Below, in pieces: positions 1 to 7,752 of a stretch of 64,000 nt of DNA. The notes below the pieces were generated by a model. It searched no databases. It had not been told where the DNA came from and saw nothing but the letters and a program-made list of their open reading frames with translations. The DNA comes from Chryseobacterium rhizosphaerae. GTDB taxonomy: Bacteria; Bacteroidota; Bacteroidia; Flavobacteriales; Weeksellaceae. Where the stretch lies: assembly GCF_003385455.1 (NCBI RefSeq), contig NZ_QNUF01000025.1:19272-83271 (forward strand), written 5' to 3'. Position numbers and translations under genes: made by a program. How positions within the stretch are numbered: position 1 is the stretch's first letter; each line of letters starts with the position of its first letter.

Positions 1-1050
1 CAGCAATTGCGAAGAAATAGTACTCATTACAGCAGCCAGAATAGCCGTAAGCAGGAATCCTGCAATAAATGGATGGAATAATATTCTTGAGAAATAAATG
101 AAAATAGTCTCTGCTTCTGTCTTTGATCCATCAAATTTCATCATCGTTGCAAGATCAAACTTTTGCAGGTAAGCAATCCCAACCAATCCTATGGCTAAAG
201 CTCCGGCTACGGTAAAGATCATCCATGTAATCCCTATTCTTCTTGCCTTGATCAAATCTTTCGGCTTATCTATCGCCATGAAACGCACCAAAATATGCGG
301 TTGCCCACAATATCCAAGTCCCCAGGCTAATAAAGATACAATACTTATTGTGGTAGTTCCCTGAAATAAATCCAGATATTTAGGATCTTTCGCTTTAATC
401 AGTGAAAATGTCTCCTGAAAGCTTCCGATTTCAGAAATCGCTACAATCGGTACAATAACCAGGGCCAATACCATAATCGTTCCCTGTACAAAGTCGGTAA
501 GACTTACTGCAAGGAATCCTCCCAAAAAGGTATACAAGACAACAACTAAGCTCGTTACGAGTAGCCCTACCGTATAATCCATTCCAAAAGCCGATTCAAA
601 CAGCTTTCCTCCGGAAACCATTCCCGCTGAGGTGTAGAGTGTGAAAAATACGAGAATAAAAATAGAAGAAGTGATCTTCAGAAGATGGTTTTTATTTTTA
701 AACCTGTTTTCAAAAAATACAGGTATTGTAATGGCATTCTGAGCTACCTCGGTATAAATCCTGAGCCTTGGTGCTACAATGATGTAGTTGAGATAAGCCC
801 CAATCGTTAAACCTATCGCAATCCAGGAACTGGAAATTCCAGATAAATACATGGCACCGGGAACTCCCATCAGCAGCCAGCCACTCATGTCGGCTGCTCC
901 GGCAGACAGGGCTGTAACAGCCGCCCCCATTTTTCTACCTCCAATTAAAAACTCCTCCGAATTACTTGTTGATTTTCTATAAGAATATATGCCTATACCT
1001 ATCATCAATAACAGATACAACCCCACAGAAATCCCTTCATATACTTGCAT
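1..1050 (-). CDS. putP: Sodium:solute symporter, PutP-like (3' end outside window)
   Basis: First 350 codons of a sodium/solute symporter (SSS family); the C-terminus lies beyond the left edge. ATG at 1050 opens MQVYEGISVGLYLLL, the first membrane helix. Further on are EEFLIGGRKMG, ALSAGAADMSGWLLMG and WGLGYCGQPHILVRFMA, all characteristic of the Na+/proline branch: the ADMSGW helix and the GQPH loop are near-invariant in PutP. Repeated hydrophobic stretches indicate at least eight membrane helices in the part seen. Family members are about 490 residues, so roughly 140 are missing. Substrate proline is the best guess from the motifs, but other SSS substrates cannot be excluded. It appears to be transcribed alone. 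Confidence 0.9.
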   Translation of the reverse strand, partial: MQVYEGISVGLYLLLMIGIGIYSYRKSTSNSEEFLIGGRKMGAAVTALSAGAADMSGWLLMGVPGAMYLSGISSSWIAIGLTIGAYLNYIIVAPRLRIYTEVAQNAITIPVFFENRFKNKNHLLKITSSIFILVFFTLYTSAGMVSGGKLFESAFGMDYTVGLLVTSLVVVLYTFLGGFLAVSLTDFVQGTIMVLALVIVPIVAISEIGSFQETFSLIKAKDPKYLDLFQGTTTISIVSLLAWGLGYCGQPHILVRFMAIDKPKDLIKARRIGITWMIFTVAGALAIGLVGIAYLQKFDLATMMKFDGSKTEAETIFIYFSRILFHPFIAGFLLTAILAAVMSTISSQLL

Positions 1051-1135
1051 ATCATTTTTTTTATGAAGCCCGAAGATAGTTATTTTTTGAAAAATGGAAG
1101 GTCCGTGTCCGGAAACAGGCTATGCTGTCAATATA

Positions 1136-1165
1136 AAAAGCCCTGGCAAATTCACCAGGGCTTTT
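1136..1165. terminator. Bidirectional intrinsic terminator
   Basis: Stem AAAAGCCCTGG, loop CAAATTCA, then CCAGGGCTTTT. It has A and T tracts on both sides, so it can act on either strand. It lies just past the stop of the aminopeptidase gene (minus strand) and separates it from the symporter gene. Confidence 0.85.
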
Positions 1166-1192
1166 AGTATTTATCTCAGAAACAGGCTCGTG

Positions 1193-3757
1193 CTATTTCA
1201 GCAGTACCTGAGCTCTTTTCAGATTGTCTGTTGCCTGCAGAATTTTATTTTTTAGAATCACATTATAATCCGGGTGCTGTGAAAGAAACTGATTAACAGT
1301 TTCTAGTGCTTTTGGATTCTGATAATTACTAAATGTTGACCGCAGCCAGTTATCCGGGAAAAAGATATCTCCTGTTTTCTGTATTTCCTGTAACAGTTCT
1401 AAGGATTTAGGCAGATACTGAATAGAAGTCTGTTGTCTCAGTGGATGGTGTAGATAGCCCAATGCAGCACCTACAGCAGATTCATTCGTTCTGTTCTGTT
1501 TTTGCGTAAGACCGTTGAAGAAATCGTCACGAACTTTTTGATCTGATGAAGCGGCTTGCATAATAATTTTAAAACGATTTATGCGGTCCGGATTTTTAAT
1601 TCTGGTCAACTGTTCCTGCAGCAAATCATTATTATTGGTGTTTCGTAGTGCTAAAGAAAGGGCAAGGCTGGTAAAATCTTCATCATTAAGAGATACATCT
1701 TTCGGTGGAGTCTGGGACTTCCAGATCGTATACAGATTATCATAGGCCTGTTGAGACTGAAAAACGCCCTGATAGCCATCAAATAAAATTTTCTTGTTGT
1801 TTTTCGCCGTTTGTATCTGCAGCGCTTTCCAAAGCATGTTTTCTATATTTCCTGATTCTTTCAGTCGCGTATTTTCAGGTAAGAATTCCCAATAAATGGT
1901 CGCGATATAACCGGTAATTAAACGAAGGTTCAGTTCTGTACTTTCTGTTGATAATTGTCCGGCAAAAAAGTTCAGTAAATCTTGCGGAGTCACTCCTGAA
2001 CCATTCAGCATATTTTCATACAATGAGATATATGCACTGGCACGGTTGATCGGATCTTTTACTACAGAAAAGTTTTTGATGAGAGCATGATCCGTTTTGA
2101 ATACTCCATACCCTATTCCTGAAGAATTCTGCAGGATAAAAAGGGGCTTTGCTTTCCCTTTTAATGCTGAAACTTCCTGTTGTTTTTTGGATAGTTTTAC
2201 GTTAACCTTTTCTACCCTGTCAGTATAAAACAGACTTAACTGAAACTCCTGAGGCCATAATTTTTGGTCCTTTCCATATTCCGGACGCTGAGACAGACTA
2301 AAGTGTTCAATTGTATTATCTCTATACTTCACATCATAATCTATGACAGGTCTTCCGGGATCATTAACCCATACTTTATTCCAGCTTTGCAGATCTTCCG
2401 GTGTATGGTTGTCTAAAATAGCAATAAGATCCGGCCAGCTTGCATTATTGTAAGCATATTTTTTAAGATACTCGCTCACCCCTTTTTTGAAATTATCCTC
2501 TCCAATCAACAATTCCAGCTGACGCATCATGATCGGCGCTTTGTTATAAATAATCGGGCCATACATCATTCCTGCATTTTGAAGATTATCCAAAACCTGT
2601 CGGATGGGATTTGCTCCCAATGTACGATCTACTCCATATGCAGCCGGGAAATGTGTTGTTAAAAACTTCAGGTCATAAACACTTTTATCCGAAGAAGCTC
2701 CGGTACTTTTATCCGCCATAAAATTGGCGAACACTTCTTTCATCCAAACATCATTAAACCAGTTCATGGTCACCATATCTCCAAACCAGAGATGAGCCAC
2801 CTCGTGGGCAATGAGATTGGAGCGGTTATTCAATTGATTTTGAGTAGCATTTTGATCTAAAAACAATGTGGAATTTTGAAATAAGATAGCTCCGGGGTGC
2901 TCCATTCCTCCAAACTGAAAATCAGGAACGGCAACCATTCCATGTTTTTGAAAAGGATGAGGAATATCAGTCCATTTTTCGAAGTAAGCAAGAGAGTTTC
3001 TATACAGCGAGAAAATAGAATCCATGCTGTTTTTAATTTTCACGGAATCCGTTTCACGGTATAAAAGTCTGGAGTCCTGCTGCCCTATTTTTTCTGTAGA
3101 GGTCTTAAAATCTCCGGCAGCAAAAGAAAAGAGATAAGTGGGAAGTAAATCCGACTGATTAAACTCTAAGGTTTTTTGCCCTTGCCTGACAGTTGTTTCC
3201 TTAAGCTTTCCATTTGCTATGGCACTCCATTTTTCAGGGATGGTTAAGCTCAAAGAATAATTAGCTTTCAGGTTAGGCTGGTCAAAACACGGAAACATTG
3301 TCCGCGCACGGTCCGGTACAAATAAAGCATATAAGTAGCCATCACGCCTGTTCAAAGCTCCATTACCGGCAAGAAAAGTGAAATGAATCTGATTCATTCC
3401 TGATTTCAGGTATCTTGCGTCAATGATTACATGTTCGTTTTCCAGAACAGGTTTTGTCATCTGCCCATTCACAGACACTGATATCAGTGAAGAAGCTTCT
3501 TCTTTAAAATCGATCTGCAGTGGGGCTTCATTTTGTTTTTTATAGTTAAAACTAAGAACTTCTGTCCCCGAAATCCTCTCCGATTTGCTTTCAGGAATCT
3601 TCAGACTGAGCTCATATTTGATTTCACTTATTGTATTCTTTCTCAACTGAGCCAATTTATATGAAACACCGGATTCAATTTTCGGTAAAGATTTTACCTG
3701 TGTATGATAACTACTGCTAAAAATAACAAAACATAATGCTAGTACCCCTTTTTTCAT
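1193..3757 (-). CDS. M1 family metalloaminopeptidase (aminopeptidase N-like)
   Basis: An 854-residue zinc aminopeptidase that removes N-terminal residues from peptides. The zinc motif HEVAHLWFGD lies near residues 316-325 and the third ligand is in the downstream WMKEVFANFMAD (HExxH-x18-E). The exopeptidase signature is GGMEHPG (near 285), a variant of the usual GxMEN in which His replaces Asn. The N-terminus MKKGVLALCFVIFSSS looks like a signal peptide, so the enzyme is probably periplasmic. An M1 beta-domain precedes the catalytic domain, and the C-terminal third is helical. Length fits Bacteroidota M1 members. It is monocistronic, with a strong terminator after the stop. Confidence 0.92.
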   Translation of the reverse strand: MKKGVLALCFVIFSSSYHTQVKSLPKIESGVSYKLAQLRKNTISEIKYELSLKIPESKSERISGTEVLSFNYKKQNEAPLQIDFKEEASSLISVSVNGQMTKPVLENEHVIIDARYLKSGMNQIHFTFLAGNGALNRRDGYLYALFVPDRARTMFPCFDQPNLKANYSLSLTIPEKWSAIANGKLKETTVRQGQKTLEFNQSDLLPTYLFSFAAGDFKTSTEKIGQQDSRLLYRETDSVKIKNSMDSIFSLYRNSLAYFEKWTDIPHPFQKHGMVAVPDFQFGGMEHPGAILFQNSTLFLDQNATQNQLNNRSNLIAHEVAHLWFGDMVTMNWFNDVWMKEVFANFMADKSTGASSDKSVYDLKFLTTHFPAAYGVDRTLGANPIRQVLDNLQNAGMMYGPIIYNKAPIMMRQLELLIGEDNFKKGVSEYLKKYAYNNASWPDLIAILDNHTPEDLQSWNKVWVNDPGRPVIDYDVKYRDNTIEHFSLSQRPEYGKDQKLWPQEFQLSLFYTDRVEKVNVKLSKKQQEVSALKGKAKPLFILQNSSGIGYGVFKTDHALIKNFSVVKDPINRASAYISLYENMLNGSGVTPQDLLNFFAGQLSTESTELNLRLITGYIATIYWEFLPENTRLKESGNIENMLWKALQIQTAKNNKKILFDGYQGVFQSQQAYDNLYTIWKSQTPPKDVSLNDEDFTSLALSLALRNTNNNDLLQEQLTRIKNPDRINRFKIIMQAASSDQKVRDDFFNGLTQKQNRTNESAVGAALGYLHHPLRQQTSIQYLPKSLELLQEIQKTGDIFFPDNWLRSTFSNYQNPKALETVNQFLSQHPDYNVILKNKILQATDNLKRAQVLLK

Positions 3758-3823
3758 AATTCAAATATAAGGATTGAAACTGTGATGGAAAATAGAAACA
3801 TCCACCAGAATTTTACTGTAAAA

Positions 3824-3850
3824 CAAAACCCTTGCATTGTAAGGGCTTTA
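3824..3850. terminator. Terminator-like hairpin next to a REP-like palindrome
   Basis: Hairpin AAACCCTT / AAGGGCTTT followed by a T-rich run. The same arrangement (hairpin, TTCTATTCTRRGCACGAGC-type link, palindrome) recurs at about 4050, 4830, 5740, 7550 and 9375. It is therefore part of a repeated intergenic unit rather than unique to this gap. Confidence 0.5.
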
Positions 3851-3864
3851 GTTTTTATTATTCT

Positions 3865-3885
3865 GGGCACGAGCAAGATGTGCCA
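3865..3885. repeat. REP-like palindrome (degenerate)
   Basis: GGCAC and GTGCC arms around GAGCAAGAT. It resembles the perfect palindrome GCACGAGCT-ATA-AGCTCGTGC at 11428, with damage in the centre. Confidence 0.5.
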
Positions 3886-3909
3886 GCACTCCATCTTCAT
3901 TAAAGTCTA

Positions 3910-4025
3910 AATTAGACATTCTTTTATAAATTCACATCTATTTCCTATATCTCCTGATAATCATCACAATAATTCCTAGTACGACTTTTCTTTCATAAAT
4001 TTTATATTTCTGCCCAATCTTCTAG
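3910..4025 (-). pseudogene. RAYT (REP-associated tyrosine transposase) C-terminal remnant, copy 3
   Basis: The minus strand reads RNYCDDYQEI, a stop, then EIDVNL and a stop. This parallels YCDVDQKILEIAVNL in the better-preserved copy at 4647-4800. Only the last part is readable and it contains an in-frame TAG. The 393-bp gap between the aminopeptidase and the DUF4279 gene holds this remnant, the palindrome and two hairpins, and no gene. Confidence 0.55.
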
Positions 4026-4048
4026 AATAGGGAAAATAACTGTGTTGT

Positions 4049-4083
4049 AAAAAAGAACCCTCGCTATTGCTGGGGTTCTTTTT
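4049..4083. terminator. Intrinsic terminator after the DUF4279 gene
   Basis: AAAAAAGAACCC, an 11-nt loop, then GGGGTTCTTTTT. It is downstream of the minus-strand gene at 4151-4561. A near-identical hairpin occurs at 5736-5772. Confidence 0.7.
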
Positions 4084-4150
4084 CTATTCTGGACAGGAGG
4101 TGGAAACTCGTGCCACCGACTGAGATTACAATTCTAAAATAAAATTATAC

Positions 4151-4561
4151 TTATTCTCTTTTTAAAATATAAGTATCAACTTCAATTTCTGCATTTAATT
4201 CATTTACCATATTTAAAAAAGATTTATTAAAATATAATACTATGCCTTGTTCTTCTATTATTTCCAACACAATATCAAATTTTATTGTAAGATGATTTAT
4301 ATAATTATCCACAAGTGACATCTTCTCTTTAAAAACAGCAACAAGTTTATCTGAAACTTCCTCAAAATATACCGTACTAGAATGTACTGAATATTCCCAT
4401 GCTGATTCCTCTCTCTTTTTATTTTTTTTATTATTTGGGATCAATTCTCCTTCCATCCATGTATTGGTAGGAACAATTCCTAATAATAGTGTAAAATCGT
4501 TTGGATCAAAAGAACATCCAAATATTGAAAAAGTTATCTTGATATTAGTATTGTAATCCAT
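4151..4561 (-). CDS. DUF4279-family protein, probable orphan immunity protein
   Basis: A 136-residue protein that fits the DUF4279 pattern: an N-terminal beta strand with FSIFGCSFDPNDFTLLLGI, then PTNTWMEGEL, a WEYSV strand, an acidic helix, and a C-terminal VNELNAEIEVDTYIL. DUF4279 proteins are small, soluble and common next to polymorphic toxin genes. Specific immunity to a lost toxin is an inference from the neighbouring Rhs array. No toxin tip remains upstream; the preceding sequence is a transposase remnant and a palindrome. The gene is AT-rich compared with the Rhs core. Confidence 0.7.
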   Translation of the reverse strand: MDYNTNIKITFSIFGCSFDPNDFTLLLGIVPTNTWMEGELIPNNKKNKKREESAWEYSVHSSTVYFEEVSDKLVAVFKEKMSLVDNYINHLTIKFDIVLEIIEEQGIVLYFNKSFLNMVNELNAEIEVDTYILKRE

Positions 4562-4606
4562 AATTTATTTGTCAGTTATATATTCACCCGTATGTATTGG
4601 TTCCCC

Positions 4607-4632
4607 ACTGGAGCGAGCTTCCAGCTCATGTT
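4607..4632. repeat. REP-like palindrome
   Basis: GAGCT-TCC-AGCTC core (4615-4627) just beyond the end of the transposase remnant. The minus strand reads GATTAACATGAGCTGGAAGC, close to the GATTAGCACG...GCTAGCGGGG consensus inferred from the other copies. Confidence 0.6.
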
Positions 4633-4646
4633 AATCAGACATTTGT

Positions 4647-4800
4647 TTATAAATTTACAGCTATTTCCAATATTTTCTGATCAACGTCACAATAATTCCT
4701 ATTGCTACTATATTTACATTCCCATGGTTCTATCACAAAACTGCTTACAACAGGATTTTGATGGATATAATTTAGCTTTTGTTCATATTCTAAAATAGGA
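4647..4800 (-). pseudogene. RAYT (Y1 transposase) C-terminal remnant, best-preserved copy
   Basis: The minus frame reads EYEQKLNYIHQNPVVSSFV, then EPWECKYSSNRNYC, and ends in ILEIAVNL. The KLNYIHQNPV...FV...W.YSS.R.YC signature is the C-terminal part of REP-associated tyrosine transposases (IS200/IS605-like Y1 superfamily). The catalytic HUH and Tyr regions are absent, so this is a 5'-truncated fragment of about 50 residues. It is followed directly by the palindrome at 4607-4632, as expected for a RAYT gene flanked by its REP. Confidence 0.7.
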
Positions 4801-4976
4801 AAAATGATCATAATAGTATTGTAAAGCCAAAACCCTTGCAATGCAAGTGATTTGATTTTTATTCTAAGCACGAGCAAGATAGGATTTCAAAATTTGAACC
4901 CGAAGACCACAATCGTATATTTTCCGTCATCAATGCTTTTATGACCAAAAGAAAAATACTTTGTAATTCATCTTTA

Positions 4977-5486
4977 TTAGGGTGTGTTAATGTCAATAAT
5001 TTCACATTCTTTGTATTTTGAAATAATTTTTCTTTGAAAATCACCAATATTAAAATTAGAAAAGTTCACAAAAATTGCTAATTGAGAATTCAGTTTATAA
5101 ATCCTATTTATCTTAATATTATAGGGGTCTATACAGTTTTTAGCCTTAATTTGTTTTATAATACTATCCAAATTATTGGGGTATTTAAAACAAATTAGTT
5201 CAGCGTAAAAAACATTTCCTTTCTTTTTGTCAAATAAATTAACCGCTTTCTCTATATTGTAATACTCTGATTTACAATCAACACCACAATGTATGGTATA
5301 TAATTCAACAAAATCTAATCTATCTTTGCCACTAATAGAATCAACAAAATAACTTGTATGGTATTTTTTATAAATAATAGCCGTAAATTCCTGTGATTCT
5401 GTTATATCGCATTTGTTTTTTTTAACATCTTTACAAGATATAAAACACAAAAAAAACATTATGGAGTATTTAAAAATATCTGACAT
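4977..5486 (-). CDS. Small lipoprotein, probable orphan immunity protein
   Basis: 169 residues. The N-terminus FKYSIMFFLCFISCKD is a lipoprotein signal with Cys in the lipobox position, so the mature protein should sit on a membrane facing the periplasm. The rest is a soluble, lysine- and asparagine-rich alpha/beta sequence that I do not recognise. Two further cysteines (HCGVDC) could pair. Strong AT bias and position between two transposase remnants match the immunity genes of the adjacent array. No toxin tip survives upstream. Function as an immunity protein is inferred from context only. Confidence 0.55.
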   Translation of the reverse strand: MSDIFKYSIMFFLCFISCKDVKKNKCDITESQEFTAIIYKKYHTSYFVDSISGKDRLDFVELYTIHCGVDCKSEYYNIEKAVNLFDKKKGNVFYAELICFKYPNNLDSIIKQIKAKNCIDPYNIKINRIYKLNSQLAIFVNFSNFNIGDFQRKIISKYKECEIIDINTP

Positions 5487-5540
5487 TCTTTTGTTTTTTA
5501 TATTCTAAATTATCAATTCTAGTCACCATACCTTTTGCTC

Positions 5541-5720
5541 CCCGCTAGCACGTGCTAATCGGACATTATTTTATAAATTTACACCTATTTCCAATATCTC
5601 CTAATAATCACAGTAATTTCTAGCACTACTATATTTACATTCCCATGGTTCTACAACAAAGCTATATTCAAAGAGTTTTGATAAATATAATTTAGCTTCT
5701 GTTCATATTCTAAAATAGGA
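5541..5720 (-). pseudogene. RAYT C-terminal remnant, copy 2, with collapsed palindrome
   Basis: The minus strand reads EYEQKLNYIYQN, then a frame slip, then EPWECKYSSARNYCDY, a stop and EILEIGVNL. The sequence parallels 4647-4800 but is broken by one frameshift and one TAG. At its 3' end the palindrome has shrunk to GCTAGCACGTGCTAATC (5544-5560), consistent with loss of the hairpin centre. Confidence 0.65.
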
Positions 5721-5735
5721 AAAACAACCATATTG

Positions 5736-5772
5736 TAAAAAAGAACCCTCGCTATTGCTAGAGTTCTTTTTT
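5736..5772. terminator. Intrinsic terminator after the module A immunity gene
   Basis: AAAAAAGAAC...GTTCTTTTTT around CCTCGCTATTGCTAGA. It is nearly identical to the hairpin at 4049-4083 and lies about 60 bp past the stop of the lipoprotein gene at 5833-6309. Confidence 0.7.
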
Positions 5773-5780
5773 ATTCTGGA

Positions 5781-5806
5781 AACGAGCTGAAAGCTTGCGC
5801 GAGCAA
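5781..5806. repeat. REP-like palindrome (degenerate)
   Basis: ACGAGCTGAAAGCTTGCGCG keeps the AGCT-GAA-AGCT core of the palindrome family. It follows the terminator with the same TTCTATTCTGG-type link seen elsewhere. Confidence 0.5.
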
Positions 5807-5832
5807 AGGGGGGAATGTTAATTTAATAACTA

Positions 5833-6309
5833 TTAAAAATTATATCCTGTTTTCTTCATAATCTGTTTATTATAATCATTTTCATAATCTGATTTGAAAA
5901 AAGACTCAAGACTATCAAGACTGGAAACATAAAACCCAAAATATCTTAAACTTTTTTTATCATCAGAATTCCCCATAACCCCAAATTCTTCATTATAAAT
6001 TTTTACGGTCGTTCGTTTCACCTCTCTCAGTGATTCTATAGGAGTTTTATTTCCCAAAGAATCTACAAAGAAATAGTGTGTCTTATAATTTGCTTTCTCT
6101 TTTCTAAATTTACTTAATAATATCCCATCCTCAGGGATTAAATAAACTCTTTCTCCCTTATCTAATATTTTCATATTTTCATAATTTTGATTAAAAATTA
6201 CGACTACTTTACCTGTAAAACCCTTAGGAATTAATACAATTTCCGTTATATTTTTTGTTTTACATGATAAACAAAGGAAAACTATAAATAATATTATATA
6301 TTTCTTCAT
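5833..6309 (-). CDS. Lipoprotein, putative immunity protein of orphan module A
   Basis: 158 residues starting MKKYIILFIVFLCLSCKTKN, a clear lipoprotein signal with Cys at residue 16. The mature part is mostly beta strand, then helix, and matches nothing I recognise. The start codon is 3 bp past the stop of the toxin tip gene, the toxin-then-immunity order seen in all four modules here. A lipoprotein immunity partner suggests that the module A toxin acts in the periplasm or envelope, which is an inference. It is AT-rich and followed by an intrinsic terminator and a palindrome. Confidence 0.65.
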   Translation of the reverse strand: MKKYIILFIVFLCLSCKTKNITEIVLIPKGFTGKVVVIFNQNYENMKILDKGERVYLIPEDGILLSKFRKEKANYKTHYFFVDSLGNKTPIESLREVKRTTVKIYNEEFGVMGNSDDKKSLRYFGFYVSSLDSLESFFKSDYENDYNKQIMKKTGYNF

Positions 6310-6312
6310 AAA

Positions 6313-7152
6313 TTATGGAATTACTTGTTTAATTTTGTCTAACCATTTATTCACATTGATATACTTTGTTTGTTGTACAGGAGAGCTTTTCATTTTGTTA
6401 TTCCACTCAGTAGGGGTATAATTTGTTGTTGAACTATTCCCTAAAACCGTAACTCCAGTAAATTCTCTTTTATCATTATAGTGGATCCACATTGTTGAGC
6501 TCATCATTTGAGCATTCCCATCCCCTCCAACATTTACTTCTGGATATTTGCCTACGGCAGGTGCAACACCTATAATTAATCCTTGTCCAGATGAATCATA
6601 AATAAGTGTTTCTGCTGTAGGAAAGTTATCTCCTGATTGATTTACATTTAAATATAATGTGCCTTTGTTATCATCAGATATATTGAATCGCGTATTTACA
6701 TCAATATCAAACCCTGGGTGCAATGGTAATGATCCTGCATATACATTATCTAAAATATAGTTCGTCATTCCATATTGATCTTTGGATGCTGAGGAAATAG
6801 TTGTGGTTCCTGTAGGATGGGCTGTATCTCTATATTTCTCTCTAATATTCCCTGTATCTATATTCCAAGCACTTGAATTACTCCAAGTACGTCTACTTCC
6901 TATTTGTCCTTTTTCCGGATCAAATGTAAATTGGCTATTAACCCTTGCTGTGGCACTCCTGCTTGTAGAATAGCCTCTTTTATCTCCTTCATATTGATTA
7001 ACAGCTCCAAATGAAGACCATGGAGCAAAAGATCTTATTAAAAACGGCCAAGGCCAAGCTCCATTAGGATCAACAAAATTGATAGGATTGTTAAAAGAAT
7101 AAATATAAGGAGAGATTTGTGGTGCTTTAAAAGCTTCGGGGTCCACATTCAA
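6313..7152 (-). CDS. Orphan Rhs toxin tip, module A (silent cassette)
   Basis: Reading frame of about 279 residues opening at a TTG (WLNVDP in the Rhs core). It keeps the core end ISPYIYSFNNPINFVDPNG (residues 13-31), the usual junction where variable toxin domains begin. The tip of about 250 residues contains WPWPFLIRSFAPW, a Ser/Asn-rich beta segment, and ends VNKWLDKIKQVIP. I recognise no toxin family. There is no ATG, no evident ribosome site and no signal peptide, and the upstream core is frameshifted and stopped, so it is unlikely to be translated unless recombined onto the full-length gene. The 3-bp gap to a lipoprotein gene marks its immunity partner. Confidence 0.7.
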   Translation of the reverse strand: MNVDPEAFKAPQISPYIYSFNNPINFVDPNGAWPWPFLIRSFAPWSSFGAVNQYEGDKRGYSTSRSATARVNSQFTFDPEKGQIGSRRTWSNSSAWNIDTGNIREKYRDTAHPTGTTTISSASKDQYGMTNYILDNVYAGSLPLHPGFDIDVNTRFNISDDNKGTLYLNVNQSGDNFPTAETLIYDSSGQGLIIGVAPAVGKYPEVNVGGDGNAQMMSSTMWIHYNDKREFTGVTVLGNSSTTNYTPTEWNNKMKSSPVQQTKYINVNKWLDKIKQVIP

Positions 7153-7268
7153 CCAAAGGCTAATCCTAGGATTATAATATCTTGCCCCATAGTAATAATA
7201 CCCCGTTTCATCATCCTGCTCCTTGCCATTAAACTTATAAGGTGTATTGTAAGAGTTCTTATGATTTT

Positions 7269-7324
7269 GCCTCTTTCCTTATTTATTGTTTTTAAAGGAA
7301 TCGGCGAATCTCCTCCGTCGATTT
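7269..7324. repeat. Insertion element IE2, copy in module A
   Basis: 56 bp absent from the active gene, placed between codons for FVE and NHKNSYN of the core. It contains ATCGACGG..CCGAT (minus strand), an imperfect inverted repeat. Its length is not a multiple of three. Confidence 0.8.
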
Positions 7325-7398
7325 CTACAAACACTTCTCCGCTTGGGAAATACTCTATATTTTGGGTTACTTCTCCGTCTAAACCGGTAATAAAAGAA

Positions 7399-7465
7399 CG
7401 CCTACGCGACAGTCTGGCTCGTTCGCTAAAAAGGTCCACCGGAACTTTTCTTTACGCTCCGCCCT
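7399..7465. repeat. Insertion element IE1, copy in module A
   Basis: 67 bp replacing the 7 bp CTGCTGC of the core (the GSS of HLGSSSFIT). It carries the hairpin AAAAGTTCC-GGT-GGACCTTTT with one mismatch, and an in-frame TAA on the minus strand. Confidence 0.8.
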
Positions 7466-7542
7466 CTAAGTGATCAGGATGATACCAATACGTATCTTTC
7501 TCCTCTACCCCTGTATACGAAGATACACAATTTTCATCTTAC

Positions 7543-7585
7543 TATAAAATCAAAGCCCTCACTGCTGCAAGGGCTTTGATTTCTA
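7543..7585. terminator. Terminator-like hairpin upstream of module A
   Basis: ATCAAAGCCCT...AAGGGCTTTGAT around CACTGCTGC. It would stop minus-strand transcription before the module A core. Confidence 0.65.
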
Positions 7586-7604
7586 TTCTAAGCACCAGCG
7601 AGGG

Positions 7605-7650
7605 GCTGATTTCCTGCATAATAATGCTTAGTATAAGACAACCCATATTT
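7605..7650 (-). pseudogene. Short Rhs core fragment (KHYYAG region)
   Basis: CCTGCATAATAATGCTTAGT and the following ATAAGACA..CCCATATTT match 13598-13647 of the full-length gene (the YTKHYYAG segment), then stop matching. The same fragment, longer, precedes module C at 11245-11334. Confidence 0.7.
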
Positions 7651-7655
7651 AAAGA

Positions 7656-7678
7656 CCACTGCCCAAAAACAGCAGTGG
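7656..7678. terminator. Hairpin after the module B immunity gene
   Basis: CCACTGC, 9-nt loop, GCAGTGG, with AAAGA and CCTTTTCTTT flanks. Lies about 70 bp beyond the stop at 7745. Confidence 0.6.
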
Positions 7679-7726
7679 CCTTTTCTTTATCTAAATCATT
7701 GTCTAGCTATACTTATTGCCTTAGAG

Positions 7727-7752
7727 ACGAGCAAAATGCTTGCGCTAGCGAG
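7727..7752. repeat. REP-like palindrome (degenerate)
   Basis: GACGAGCA-AAA-TGCTTGCGCTAGCG. Core AGCA/TGCT plus the GCTAGCG tail typical of this family. It overlaps the last codons of the module B immunity gene. Confidence 0.55.

Larger units (their letters stand above)
7149..7541 (-). pseudogene. Damaged Rhs core remnant of module A
   Basis: Homologous to the core of the full-length toxin (13060-13387): it runs from the ENCVSSYTGVEEKDTYWYHPDHL segment, through FITGLDGEVTQNIEYFPSG, to YKFNGKEQDDE and YYYYGARYYNPR. Two insertions break it. The 67-bp one at 7399-7465 puts a TAA in frame, and the 56-bp one at 7269-7324 shifts frame. In-frame TAG and TAA codons also sit immediately upstream of the homology. 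It therefore cannot feed translation into the tip. Confidence 0.8.

Noticed and set aside
4592..4798. Plus-strand 68-codon frame
   Set aside because: Antisense to the RAYT remnant and palindrome; no coding features.
7149..7439. A 96-codon frame inside the module A core (and similar ones at 9034-9219 and 10838-11116) as a real protein
   Set aside because: These are the frameshifted readings through IE2 into the out-of-frame core. They carry no protein-like features downstream of the insertion.
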